DNA of 37,625 nucleotides from a virus: positions 1-37,625 of IMG/VR virus record IMGVR_UViG_3300047445_000039; one strand, written 5' to 3'. The notes under the pieces are model-generated. The model was not told the origin of the DNA. It saw nothing but the letters and a program-made list of their open reading frames with translations, and made no database searches. A program made the position numbers and the translations under genes. The stretch's first letter is position 1. Each line of letters opens with the position of its first letter. Positions 14,932 to 22,005 of this stretch are shown one piece after another.

Positions 14932-15165
14932 ATGTTCTCCAAGATCAAAGCATTCTTCGTCGGCGTCGAGCACGATGTTGAGGCGATCATCGCCAACTTC
15001 ACCAATACCGTGGCGCGGCTGGAAGCTGCGGCCGAGGCGAAGGCGAAGGAGGCGGCCGAGCACTTCCGCACTTCGACCAAATACGAGCAACTCAGCGACG
15101 AGGCGGCGGCTGCGGCCGAGAAGGCCAAGGACGTTGCTGCCAAGATCAAGGCCCTCGTGGCCTAA
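14932..15165 (+). CDS. Small helical (coiled-coil) protein, 77 aa
   Basis: ATG 14932 has AAGGA upstream. The protein is almost wholly helical and Ala/Glu/Lys-rich (TVARLEAAAEAKAKEAAEHF and DEAAAAAEKAKDVAAKIKA), with an amphipathic N-terminal FSKIKAFFVGV that could touch a membrane. It lies between the TerB- and TerC-like genes and probably shares their transcript. No family recognised; an adaptor or scaffold role in that cassette is inference. Confidence 0.65.
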   Translation: MFSKIKAFFVGVEHDVEAIIANFTNTVARLEAAAEAKAKEAAEHFRTSTKYEQLSDEAAAAAEKAKDVAAKIKALVA

Positions 15166-15251
15166 GAGGCATCCATGGGTCGCGCCCGTGGCGACGAGTG
15201 AAATCGTGACAGGAGGGGAGAGACCCTCACATCAATTCAAAAGGAAACACT
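15166..15251 (+). promoter_or_regulatory. Short leader upstream of TerC-like gene
   Basis: 86 bases without a convincing ORF. Two small hairpins: GTCGC/GCGAC (about 15179-15195) and GAGGG/CCCTC with a 6-base loop (about 15213-15228), then AT-rich sequence and AAAAGGA before ATG 15252. TerC-family genes in bacteria are often preceded by the manganese-sensing yybP-ykoY riboswitch; this leader is short and I do not see that consensus. It may simply be an untranslated spacer. Confidence 0.35.
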
Positions 15252-15914
15252 ATGGACACTATGTTCTGGGCCGCGCTTCTTGGCATCGTCTGGATTGACT
15301 TGCTGCTCTCCGGCGACAATGCGCTGGTTATCGCTATGGTCAGCCGTCAGCTGCCAGCTAATCAGCAGAAGTGGGGCATCATTGGGGGCACCGTTGCCGC
15401 TATCGGCCTCCGGGTGGCCATGGCGTTCTTCGCTGCGGCCCTGCTAGGCGTACCCGGGCTCAGCCTGATCGGCGGCGCCTTCCTGCTCTACGTGGCAGCT
15501 AAGCTCGTCATGGGCGGGGACGAAGAGGAGGGCTCCCTGAAGCCCGCAGTGACCCTATGGGCCGCCATCGGCACCATTGCAGCTGCGGACGCCAGCATGA
15601 GCCTTGACAACGTCATGGCCATTGCTGCGCTGTCTCACGGCTCTCAGTTGCTCATGGCGCTGGGCGTGCTCCTGTCGATCCCGCTGGTTATCGCGGGCGC
15701 CGCAATCATCTCAAAGCTCATTGGTCGCTTCCCGGTCCTCGTGTGGGCCGGTGGCGCTCTGTTGGCTTGGGTTGCTGGCGGCATCATCGCGGCTGACCCG
15801 TGGGTGGCGCCTTACGTCGATCACTACATGGCGGCGGCGGCCTGCGTAGCTGCGGTGCTTGGTGTTGGTTGGTTTGCAAAGATGGATAAGGACGAGGTCG
15901 CTAATGAAACCTGA
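15252..15914 (+). CDS. TerC-family integral membrane protein
   Basis: 220 aa with about seven hydrophobic helices. Two internal repeats carry the family acidic motifs inside membrane segments: IDLLLSGDNALVIAM (about residues 14-28) and ADASMSLDNVMAIAA (about 114-128). The Asp residues are the likely metal ligands. The family includes TerC and the Alx/YkoY/YjbE group, linked to metal (manganese) export and tellurite resistance. ATG 15252 follows AAAAGGA. With the TerB-like gene upstream this forms a reduced ter-type pair. The gene end overlaps the next start by 11 bases. Confidence 0.92.
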   Translation: MDTMFWAALLGIVWIDLLLSGDNALVIAMVSRQLPANQQKWGIIGGTVAAIGLRVAMAFFAAALLGVPGLSLIGGAFLLYVAAKLVMGGDEEEGSLKPAVTLWAAIGTIAAADASMSLDNVMAIAALSHGSQLLMALGVLLSIPLVIAGAAIISKLIGRFPVLVWAGGALLAWVAGGIIAADPWVAPYVDHYMAAAACVAAVLGVGWFAKMDKDEVANET

Positions 15915-16080
15915 GTTCATACTGATCGATTGGTCGCGCGGAAGCGTGGTCGGCGTCGGTTCGGAAGCTGAGTGCCGCGAGCAACTGACGAAGGCTAAGC
16001 GCAACAACGACCACTTCAACAACACTTACCTCATCTGCGAGGTCAAGGTGATGTCCGAAATGAAGAGAGTGGAGAGCTAA
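15904..16080 (+). CDS. Small hypothetical protein, 58 aa
   Basis: ATG 15904 lies inside the 3' end of the TerC-like gene; AAGGACGAGG lies upstream. Pattern beta-beta-alpha-beta (FILIDWSRGSVVGVG, a helix with AECREQLTKAKRN, then TYLICEVKVM) is common in small phage proteins. No family named. Its TAA overlaps the next ATG (TAATG). Confidence 0.65.
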   Translation: MKPEFILIDWSRGSVVGVGSEAECREQLTKAKRNNDHFNNTYLICEVKVMSEMKRVES

Positions 16081-16280
16081 TGTTAGAGCTACCGGTTGAC
16101 TGGAATGATCCGACGCCGACCCGCGCCACACATGCTCCTTATGACGTACAGCGGACCCCACGAGGGTCCGTAGTCGTTTGTGCGGACCATGTGGTCACGG
16201 ACGAACTCAAGGAAGGCGAGGCGCGTGCGCTAGCTATCGCCCTCAACATGGAATTCGAGACAAGGATGCTACGCAAATGA
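16080..16280 (+). CDS. Small hypothetical protein, 66 aa
   Basis: ATG 16080 overlaps the previous stop. Predicted short strands (DVQRTPRGSVVVCADHVVT) followed by an acidic helix (KEGEARALAIALNMEFETRM). Unknown function. The stop overlaps the next ATG (ATGA at 16277-16280). Confidence 0.65.
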   Translation: MLELPVDWNDPTPTRATHAPYDVQRTPRGSVVVCADHVVTDELKEGEARALAIALNMEFETRMLRK

Positions 16281-16501
16281 ACGAACGCGAACACGCGCCA
16301 TACCACGAGCGGCGGCTGGAGCAGCAGCAGCTGGACGCACTCCTGCGCATTGAGGAGCTGCTCAAGGCTTTCCTTGTGCTGCTGCCGGTGCAGGAAGAGG
16401 CCGACGAGCCCGAAGAGCTTAAGAAGCTGTATGCGGAGGCAGAAAAAGAGCTGGAGGAGCGAGCGGCTCCGCCGAAGCCTAATAGGGCCAAGCGCAAGTG
16501 A
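16277..16501 (+). CDS. Small charged coiled-coil protein, 74 aa
   Basis: Starts by ATGA overlap. Charged helices: HERRLEQQQLDALLRIEELL, then acidic EEADEPEELKKLYAEAEKEL, and a basic Pro/Lys tail ending KPNRAKRK. Looks like a helical oligomerising protein with a nucleic-acid- or membrane-contacting basic tail. No family recognised. The next gene starts by GTGA overlap. Confidence 0.6.
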   Translation: MNEREHAPYHERRLEQQQLDALLRIEELLKAFLVLLPVQEEADEPEELKKLYAEAEKELEERAAPPKPNRAKRK

Positions 16502-16677
16502 AGCTACAGCAGTTCGACTGCTCCGAGCTGGTCGAGCAGCTAGCCGAGGTTATCGAGGAATACATGGAGACGCACCCGGAATCCTCGCATGACGAAGTCG
16601 CAGCGACTGTCAGCTACGTGCATGGGTGCATCTTCCGGCTGGCTAAGGACGCACCGCCAGCTAACAAATTGCATTGA
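16498..16677 (+). CDS. Small hypothetical protein, 59 aa
   Basis: GTG overlaps the previous stop. Mostly helical: ELVEQLAEVIEEYMETHP then HDEVAATVSYVHGCIFRLAK. Such small helical proteins occur widely in phage accessory regions without known roles. Eight bases separate its stop from the next ATG, whose ribosome site GAGGAAG sits at the end of this gene. Confidence 0.6.
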   Translation: MKLQQFDCSELVEQLAEVIEEYMETHPESSHDEVAATVSYVHGCIFRLAKDAPPANKLH

Positions 16678-16684
16678 GGAAGAC

Positions 16685-17074
16685 ATGGGTTACTACGATT
16701 ACGACTACAGTTACCGCGACGGTTTCGAAGGGCTCAAGGGGCGCACCGTCGTTGATATTCTGCGCGGCGACGACGAGCTGACGTTCTACACAGACAGCGG
16801 CGATGCGTTCCGCATGTGTCACCATCAGTCCTGCTGCGAGAGCGTCTATATCGAGGACATCTGCGGAGACCTCGAAGACCTGATTGGCACGCCGATCCTC
16901 GTTGCCGAAGAGCGCACGCAGGACGAGGAGTACGAGTACGGCGATGCCATGTGGACGTTCTACGAGCTGCGGACCATCAAGGGCTCCGTGACCATCCGTT
17001 GGCACGGTAGCTCGAATGGCTACTACAGCATCGGCGTCAGCTTCGACAAGCTGAAGCGGGCCGAGGCAGCGTGA
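16685..17074 (+). CDS. Conserved phage protein of unknown function (DUF7448-like)
   Basis: 129 aa. ATG 16685 preceded by GAGGAAG. The order of motifs GRTVVDILRGDDELTF, a Cys-rich CHHQSCCESVYIEDICGDLE, then GTPILVAEE, WTFYELRTIKGSVTIRWHG and SNGYYSIGVSF is one I recognise from many phages as a domain of unknown function (I believe DUF7448). The clustered Cys/His could bind a metal. Tyr/Asp-rich N-terminus. The next small ORF starts by GTGA overlap. Confidence 0.75.
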   Translation: MGYYDYDYSYRDGFEGLKGRTVVDILRGDDELTFYTDSGDAFRMCHHQSCCESVYIEDICGDLEDLIGTPILVAEERTQDEEYEYGDAMWTFYELRTIKGSVTIRWHGSSNGYYSIGVSFDKLKRAEAA

Positions 17075-17193
17075 GCCGCTGGCTATACCAATGGCACAAC
17101 GGTTGTTGGGCCCACCACCTTGTACAGAACGCGCTCATTGAGAAGGCGTGGGGCAAGGGCTGGCGCAATAGACTAAAGGTGCGGCTAGGCTAG
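17071..17193 (+). CDS. Small basic Trp-rich protein, 40 aa
   Basis: GTG overlaps the preceding stop. The peptide has six Trp and many basic residues (SRWLYQWHNGCWAHH, AWGKGWRNRLKVRLG). This is the last + strand ORF before the convergent terminator. Support is overlap geometry only. Confidence 0.5.
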   Translation: MSRWLYQWHNGCWAHHLVQNALIEKAWGKGWRNRLKVRLG

Positions 17194-17251
17194 TAGCTGA
17201 GGCTGTCCAAAGGCCGGAAGGCCAACTCCGCGCAGCAAACGGTGCCGCACG

Positions 17252-17296
17252 AAAAAACCCCCTAGGAATCCGTAATGGACCCTAGGGGGATTTTTT
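17252..17296. terminator. Bidirectional intrinsic terminator between convergent arms
   Basis: AAAAAA (17252-17257), stem CCCCCTAGG (17258-17266), a 14-base loop, stem CCTAGGGGG (17281-17289), one A, then TTTTTT (17291-17296). The 9-bp perfect GC-rich stem is flanked by an A-run on one side and a T-run on the other, so it terminates transcription on both strands. It lies exactly where the + strand early arm ends and the - strand virion arm ends. A short GGCC-GGAA-GGCC hairpin (about 17212-17223) lies just before it. Confidence 0.95.
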
Positions 17297-17319
17297 AGTG
17301 GCGCAGCTAGGCGCTGCTC

Positions 17320-17676
17320 TTAGCCTTTAGCTGCCATAGCGGCGGCAACCTGGGCCATGGTGTCTGCGACCCCAACGGGGCCTGCTACTCCCACAGCCAC
17401 CGGAGGAACCGAGATAGCCGTGTCGATGACGGCTGTGGCTGCGGGTTCGATAGGAGAGACGGGCGCAAGGGCCGCAGCTACCGCAGTGAGACCGGCGGCC
17501 TCAGCGGGGGTAGTGGCAGCGGCAACCAGCTGCGCCGTAAGGGCGTCAACGTCGGCCTGCGCCTGCACGAGTTCTGCCTTGGCAGCATCGCGCTCAGCGG
17601 CCACAGAGGCCACCGAGGAGGCGAGAGAGGCTACCTTGGCAACCGCGTCAGTGAGTTTAGAAAGGTCGAGAGGCAA
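17320..17676 (-). CDS. Ala/Val-rich coiled-coil protein, last gene of virion arm
   Basis: 118 aa. TTG 17676 with AAGGA eight bases upstream. The N-terminal half is a coiled coil (KLTDAVAKVASLASSVASVA, ERDAAKAELVQAQADVDAL). The C-terminal half is rich in Ala, Val and Pro, with a final helix. It follows the propeller fibre gene, so it could be a fibre chaperone, a small fibre subunit or a spanin-like lysis protein. There is no signal peptide or lipobox, so a spanin call is not supported. Confidence 0.65.
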   Translation of the reverse strand: MPLDLSKLTDAVAKVASLASSVASVAAERDAAKAELVQAQADVDALTAQLVAAATTPAEAAGLTAVAAALAPVSPIEPAATAVIDTAISVPPVAVGVAGPVGVADTMAQVAAAMAAKG

Positions 17677-17691
17677 TAGAGTTTTCCTTAG

Positions 17692-19842
17692 TTAGATTGT
17701 GCCGCGTCGGCGGAACCAGCCGTAGAGCACGCGGTAGAGGAACGTTTCCTGCGTGGTGGTGAGGGAGCCACCAATGAAGAACGCGCCGAGAGGGCGGGCC
17801 GAGAATTGTGGCGTGGCTAGGTTCACACCACCCACCCAAAGCGTGCGGCCAGCAGTGCTCTCCCGCGCTACAGATGCTCCCGTGCCGGATGCTATCTGCG
17901 CCGCATTCTTACGCAGCGCCATGGCGGTCGAGCCGGTTCGAAACACAGACGTGAGGAACGTGTTGTCCGAATTAGAGACGTTGAGCGTCGTCGCTTGGTT
18001 GATGCGACCAAAGGTCAGGTTGCTAGCGTCTCGGAGCCGCAGGTATACGTCAGACGTCCCATAAGCCTGTCCGCAGTCCGCAGCGGCGCCCTGTGCGTTG
18101 GTGGAGCACCAAAGCCCCATCCCGGCGTCATTCTGCGTGAAGTTCGTTAGCGAGGACGCGAGCACTCCCGTATTGTGGTAGCTGTCCGTACCGTTGCCGG
18201 TAAAGCCAGCCTGAGACCACGTGGGGCCTGCGCCGCCGTTGCCTACGGGCGTCAGGTTGAACGAGTTCTTCCAGCCTAAGCGTGAGGACTGCGCGTCCAC
18301 CCCACCCATTAGGAACAGATCATCCAGCTTCGCCCATACGCCGGTAGCCTTTAGCACCCGTATCATGCCGTTGAGTTCGCTCTGTAGGGCCGCAGAGGGC
18401 GTTACAGAGAAGCGATTAAGGAAGGCTACTGTCTCCGGCTCGAAAGAACTGGAGAGCATATTAGGGCCCCACAGCCGCACAGAAGCGACGTTCGCGCTCG
18501 TGGCATCTCGTACCCAGCCGTTGTAGACGAGCTTTGCCGTCGAGCCGTAGTCCTTGACCAAGGCGCCCGAGTTGAACAGGTGCGTCTGGTCCGGGGCGGT
18601 GACAACCGTGTTAGTCTTTGACCAGCTCGCTAACCCCGCCGACGAGGTCCATTCTTCGATGTTTCCGCCACGATCAAACTGGTTCGTGTCGAAGTCGCCA
18701 TTCGTACCCGGAGAGCCACCCGTCGTGACATAGGCGCGGAGCACGGCATTGCCTCCCACCCGCGTGCCTGAAACTACTTCCCAATTGTATTCATCCAACG
18801 TGTAATCGGTCGTCGTGATGATGCTGGACGAGACCGACGAACCATTCCACCACAGCGCCGTATAATTGTGGGGAATAGCAGTTGAGCCATCCGAGACGAT
18901 GTTGCTCAGCAGGAACGGGACGCTGTTGGCATCGACCGCCACAACAGGGACGTTGGCGTACTTGAACGACGCCTGCGTGTTGAGGACGAGACACTCTGAG
19001 TTAGAGCTAGCCAGCGTGGGCGGATAGGTGCCGAGCGTGGTCCCTGCAATGTTGGTCGCTACGCCAGCCGCCGTCAGCTTGAAGTAATAGATGTTGTAGC
19101 GGTTGACGATGGTGCTGGCGTTGAACGGGTTCGCTATCGAGTTGTTCTCGTCCTGCCAAGTGTAGCTGATGTGGAAAGCGTCAGAGTACGGGTCTTTAGT
19201 GACGTAAGGATACGCGGTGTCGTTAGCCGCCTGCCCGAACAGAAGGAAGTTCGTCGGGGCGCTCCAAGTTGCACCGCTGTCGGTCGAAGTCTTGTAGGCC
19301 CACGGGCTGAGATGCCCGTTGGTCCGATAGAACATCCACAGCTTGAAGTCTGACGTTTGGCGGATACAAGGGTACGAACAAATCGCCACTGGCGAAGTCT
19401 GCACCGTAATCGTCGAGATATCGCCGCCCGTGAACTTCGCATAAGTCAGTGCAGTGACGTGGCAGTTGCCGACGACATGCCCCGTTCCCGCGTTGGGGCC
19501 CGAGGTCTCAATGTGAATGTAGGGCGTGCCGTGGGCATCCCCGATCAGGGCACCCTTAGCGTACCAGTACGGACCTTCAATCGCTCCCGTGGAGTTATTG
19601 TAGGTCATGATGTAGTGGTCGTACTGCGAGCCTTGGAAGACGATGTAGGTTTTGCCGTTGTAGTAAGCTGAGCTAGGGCCCGCGATGATGGCACCGACCG
19701 CGTTCTGTGCGCCGAAGGTCGCAAGCTCAATGGACGACGTAACCGGGCCGCCACCACCGCCCCCGGTCACCGGGAGGAGCACACGACGCCGCCCGCGCCC
19801 AATAGACGGAACGCCCGGAACATAGATGTTCGTCGGCGCCAT
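17692..19842 (-). CDS. Tail fibre/spike with BNR-type beta-propeller and C-terminal lectin-like domain
   Basis: 716 aa. After a short Gly-rich linker, residues about 30-400 form a repeat-rich beta domain (GKTYIVFQGSQYDHYIMTY, GDAHGTPYIHI, FKLWMFYRTNGH, DAFHISYTWQDE) resembling BNR_4 propellers. One canonical Asp-box, STDSGATW, lies near residue 190. A helix-rich linker (about 500-540) leads to a C-terminal domain resembling the LamG-like module of alphaproteobacterial phage tail proteins. Expected role: host surface glycan binding and perhaps cleavage. ATG 19842 overlaps the upstream TAA; an in-frame upstream start at 19863 is less likely. Confidence 0.8.
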   Translation of the reverse strand: MAPTNIYVPGVPSIGRGRRRVLLPVTGGGGGGPVTSSIELATFGAQNAVGAIIAGPSSAYYNGKTYIVFQGSQYDHYIMTYNNSTGAIEGPYWYAKGALIGDAHGTPYIHIETSGPNAGTGHVVGNCHVTALTYAKFTGGDISTITVQTSPVAICSYPCIRQTSDFKLWMFYRTNGHLSPWAYKTSTDSGATWSAPTNFLLFGQAANDTAYPYVTKDPYSDAFHISYTWQDENNSIANPFNASTIVNRYNIYYFKLTAAGVATNIAGTTLGTYPPTLASSNSECLVLNTQASFKYANVPVVAVDANSVPFLLSNIVSDGSTAIPHNYTALWWNGSSVSSSIITTTDYTLDEYNWEVVSGTRVGGNAVLRAYVTTGGSPGTNGDFDTNQFDRGGNIEEWTSSAGLASWSKTNTVVTAPDQTHLFNSGALVKDYGSTAKLVYNGWVRDATSANVASVRLWGPNMLSSSFEPETVAFLNRFSVTPSAALQSELNGMIRVLKATGVWAKLDDLFLMGGVDAQSSRLGWKNSFNLTPVGNGGAGPTWSQAGFTGNGTDSYHNTGVLASSLTNFTQNDAGMGLWCSTNAQGAAADCGQAYGTSDVYLRLRDASNLTFGRINQATTLNVSNSDNTFLTSVFRTGSTAMALRKNAAQIASGTGASVARESTAGRTLWVGGVNLATPQFSARPLGAFFIGGSLTTTQETFLYRVLYGWFRRRGTI

Positions 19843-20117
19843 TAGAAATTCTCGACGGCGCAAACCACCTGAGTGCCCGAGGCAACAATGCCATACACGG
19901 CATCCGTGGTCTCAAGGGCAACGCTCGCACCGAGGACGCCGGGGAGCAGGAGGCCGTTGTTCACGGTCACGCTGGAGTTGCCAAGGTAGACCGCAGTGGT
20001 ACCAGTGTTCTCGATGACAACCGTGTCACGGCCGGAGCGCTGAGCGACGATAATGGTAGCAGTGACACCGACAGTAGCCTGAGAGGTGGCGAAGTTGGCG
20101 TTAAGGTTCTTGCTCAC
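19842..20117 (-). CDS. Small beta-sandwich virion-associated protein
   Basis: 91 aa. GTG 20117 with AAGGA seven bases upstream, overlapping the previous stop. The pattern RSGRDTVVIENTGTTAVYLG, then VTVNNGLLLPG and SVALETTDAVYGIV is an all-beta small protein often seen next to tail or head genes in phages, where similar products decorate virions or cap fibres. The exact role is not determined. Overlaps the fibre gene by one base. Confidence 0.65.
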   Translation of the reverse strand: MSKNLNANFATSQATVGVTATIIVAQRSGRDTVVIENTGTTAVYLGNSSVTVNNGLLLPGVLGASVALETTDAVYGIVASGTQVVCAVENF

Positions 20118-20275
20118 TTAGGGTCCTTCTTGAACCATTTATGGAATATCTGCGTACCGACCCACACGATAGACACGAGCAGGAATACAGTTTGCAGATA
20201 CGGATTAATGTTGGGGGCGGAAATGAAGTACTGAAGAACCCCAGCGCTCGCCGTAGCGTGGGTAACGTTATCCAT
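20114..20275 (-). CDS. Putative holin-type membrane protein, 53 aa
   Basis: ATG 20275 overlaps the stop of the HNH gene (TAATG). A single strong membrane helix (YLQTVFLLVSIVWVGTQIF, residues 28-46) is followed by a basic tail (HKWFKKDPK). This resembles small single-span class III or II holins. It lies in the lysis region after endolysin and other membrane genes. The holin label is inference from topology and location. Confidence 0.6.
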   Translation of the reverse strand: MDNVTHATASAGVLQYFISAPNINPYLQTVFLLVSIVWVGTQIFHKWFKKDPK

Positions 20276-20715
20276 TATTGTCTCGCTTCGTGGCATGTGA
20301 GGTACTCGATGGCGCGCGTTAGCGATGCCAGATTGTCTCTAAAGTGACCGAGGCCGACGTTGCAGCTGTGGCACAGGATGCCGCGTACCGTACCCGTCTC
20401 GTGGCAGTGGTCTGTGTGCCAGCCTCTTGCGCCGGGAGTGTCAGCCTTACAAATGGCACACACAGAGCCCTGCGCAGCAAACAGCGCATCGTATTGCTCT
20501 TGTGTAATACCGTACCGATGCTTTCGGCCCGCAGCGGCCATCTTTTCAGGATTTGCCTTCTGCCATGCCGCATTGGTAGCAAGCCGCTGCTTCTTGTTGG
20601 CCTTTTTCCAAGTCGCGCTGTTCTCTTTGATCTTGTCTTTGTTGGCCGCGTAGTATTCGGCGTTATATGCCCGCGTACGCGCCTTTCGCTCGTCTGTTAG
20701 CTCCGCTTTGCCCAT
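20275..20715 (-). CDS. Endonuclease VII-like HNH endonuclease
   Basis: 146 aa. Basic N-terminal arm (residues 1-65, e.g. RTRAYNAEYYAANKDKIKEN) and a C-terminal zinc/HNH core: YGITQEQYDALFAAQGSVC, CAICKADTPG, WHTDHCHETGTVRGILC and CHSCNVGLGHFRDN. The CxxC...CxxC pair plus D-H-C-H matches the recombination endonuclease VII family (T4 gp49 type) that also includes mobile HNH genes. It sits between membrane-protein lysis genes and overlaps its upstream neighbour by 19 bases, so a mobile endonuclease is the likelier reading. Confidence 0.9.
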   Translation of the reverse strand: MGKAELTDERKARTRAYNAEYYAANKDKIKENSATWKKANKKQRLATNAAWQKANPEKMAAAGRKHRYGITQEQYDALFAAQGSVCAICKADTPGARGWHTDHCHETGTVRGILCHSCNVGLGHFRDNLASLTRAIEYLTCHEARQ

Positions 20716-21110
20716 ACGTTCGCGATCCCGGCGACCACCGAGGACGCACCAGTAAGAGTAAAGACGGATTTGACGATAAGGTCGGCGTAAGCCAGCTCTT
20801 CCGTAGGCACCTTCAGAACGGTCCAGCCGAGGGCCGGGAAAGTGCTAACGAAGAAGATACAAGCGTGATAGCCGAGCACAGGGATAACCCCGAGGCCCCA
20901 CGCAATCCAAAATACCTTATGGCTGTGCATGGATAGCGCGACATCACGTAGGGCGCTCTGCCTAGCTATCTCGGCCTGGACAACAGCTGTAGCTACGTCC
21001 TTAGCGTTCCCGTTCTGGATAGCTGCGGTGTCCTGCCGCTTGTTGAGGTACGCGAGGAGCCCGTTGAGGAAGCCCGGGAGACTAGTGAGGAGTCCGAAAA
21101 GTACACTCAT
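20697..21110 (-). CDS. Putative holin-type membrane protein, 137 aa
   Basis: ATG 21110 overlaps the previous stop (TAATG). Membrane segments near residues 3-20 (LFGLLTSLPGFLNGLLAYL), 68-90 (FWIAWGLGVIPVLGYHACIFF) and 110-131 (LIVKSVFTLTGASSVVAGIA), with a charged helical stretch between the first two. This three-segment layout resembles the GTA-type 3TM holins of alphaproteobacterial phages. It directly follows endolysin and a smaller membrane gene, which supports a lysis role. Confidence 0.65.
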   Translation of the reverse strand: MSVLFGLLTSLPGFLNGLLAYLNKRQDTAAIQNGNAKDVATAVVQAEIARQSALRDVALSMHSHKVFWIAWGLGVIPVLGYHACIFFVSTFPALGWTVLKVPTEELAYADLIVKSVFTLTGASSVVAGIANVWAKRS

Positions 21111-21358
21111 TATTCGGACGGCCCCTTCTGCGACTGATAGGCAGACAGGAGGACCGCGAGCGTGCGGAAGACCACCTTAGCTAGACCAACCGTAGCTACG
21201 ATGGCCGGGGCGTACTTGCCGAGGTAGGGGACCGCTGACAAGTCAATGGCCCCGAGTTGGTCGCACGCCTCAGCAAGTCCGCTGAAGACAATAAGCAGGG
21301 CGCCCGCCTGAAGGAGCTTAGAACTCTTCAGGGCGTCCCAGATTACATGGAGGTGCAT
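21110..21358 (-). CDS. Small membrane protein in lysis cassette, 82 aa
   Basis: ATG 21358, two bases after the endolysin stop. Two hydrophobic helices (LLQAGALLIVFSGLAEA and YAPAIVATVGLAKVVFRTLAVLL) and polar ends fit a two-span holin or antiholin. No sequence family recognised. Coupled to the next membrane-protein gene by overlap. Confidence 0.6.
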   Translation of the reverse strand: MHLHVIWDALKSSKLLQAGALLIVFSGLAEACDQLGAIDLSAVPYLGKYAPAIVATVGLAKVVFRTLAVLLSAYQSQKGPSE

Positions 21359-21360
21359 TG

Positions 21361-21993
21361 TTATCGCTTGAACAGCCGCAGGATGGCGTTGAGGAGGGTG
21401 AGGAGCGTGTTGAGCAGCGATGGCTTCACAGGGGCAGCCGGAGCAGCCGGAGGCGCCGAGGGGGCCTGTGCGGGCGGCGTGCCCATTACGAAATACTTGG
21501 ACACGTCTAGCTGATAGCCTTTGCTGTAGACCGGTTTGTGAGAAGCGCTCACGGGGAAGACAAGCACCTTGCCGCTGGCCGAGTAGACGCCAGACTGAAA
21601 CAGCCGCTTCTCTTTGTTGCGGCGCTCAGTGATTTCGACAGGCTTGTGGTAGAGGTCGAACGCTTCGCCAATCTGAGCGACGGTGCGCCCACGGCAAAGG
21701 TTAGCTAGGTTCTGCGGGCCCACGTTGTAGCAGAAGGACACGAGAGCATCGAACTGCGCCTGAGTGAGCGCAAGCCCGAGCTTCTGCACCGGAGCTACGT
21801 AAGTGGCGATGCGGTCCTTGAACATAGCTATGGCTTGGTCAATCGAAATGGTCCCCATGGTCTGGGGGTCCTTGCCGTCGTGCTTCGTGATGCCGACGCC
21901 GATTGTCCAAACGCCAACCGAGTCAAGGTAGGGAGAAAGGCAAACGCCTTCGTGGCTCATGATTTCAATGAGCCCCTTGGTAGAGATGTTCAT
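21361..21993 (-). CDS. T4-type lysozyme (GH24 endolysin) with C-terminal cationic amphipathic tail
   Basis: 210 aa. Cleaves peptidoglycan glycan strands. Residues Glu15, Asp24 and Thr30 (HEGVCLSPYLDSVGVWTIG) have exactly the 9- and 6-residue spacing of T4 lysozyme Glu11/Asp20/Thr26. FDALVSFCYNVGPQNL follows at about residues 81-96. After the catalytic domain comes a Pro/Ala linker (residues 172-188) and a final amphipathic cationic helix (LLNTLLTLLNAILRLFKR), unusual for GH24 and possibly membrane-active. No N-terminal signal-anchor is present, so release should depend on a holin. Confidence 0.93.
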   Translation of the reverse strand: MNISTKGLIEIMSHEGVCLSPYLDSVGVWTIGVGITKHDGKDPQTMGTISIDQAIAMFKDRIATYVAPVQKLGLALTQAQFDALVSFCYNVGPQNLANLCRGRTVAQIGEAFDLYHKPVEITERRNKEKRLFQSGVYSASGKVLVFPVSASHKPVYSKGYQLDVSKYFVMGTPPAQAPSAPPAAPAAPVKPSLLNTLLTLLNAILRLFKR

Positions 21994-22005
21994 TAGGTTC
22001 TTTAG

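Noticed and set aside
15166-15251. yybP-ykoY manganese riboswitch before the TerC-like gene
   Set aside because: The leader is only 86 bases and the conserved loops of that riboswitch class are not visible.
20344-20700. + strand ORFs opposite the endonuclease VII-like gene
   Set aside because: The - strand frame has a full zinc/HNH motif; the + strand frames have none.
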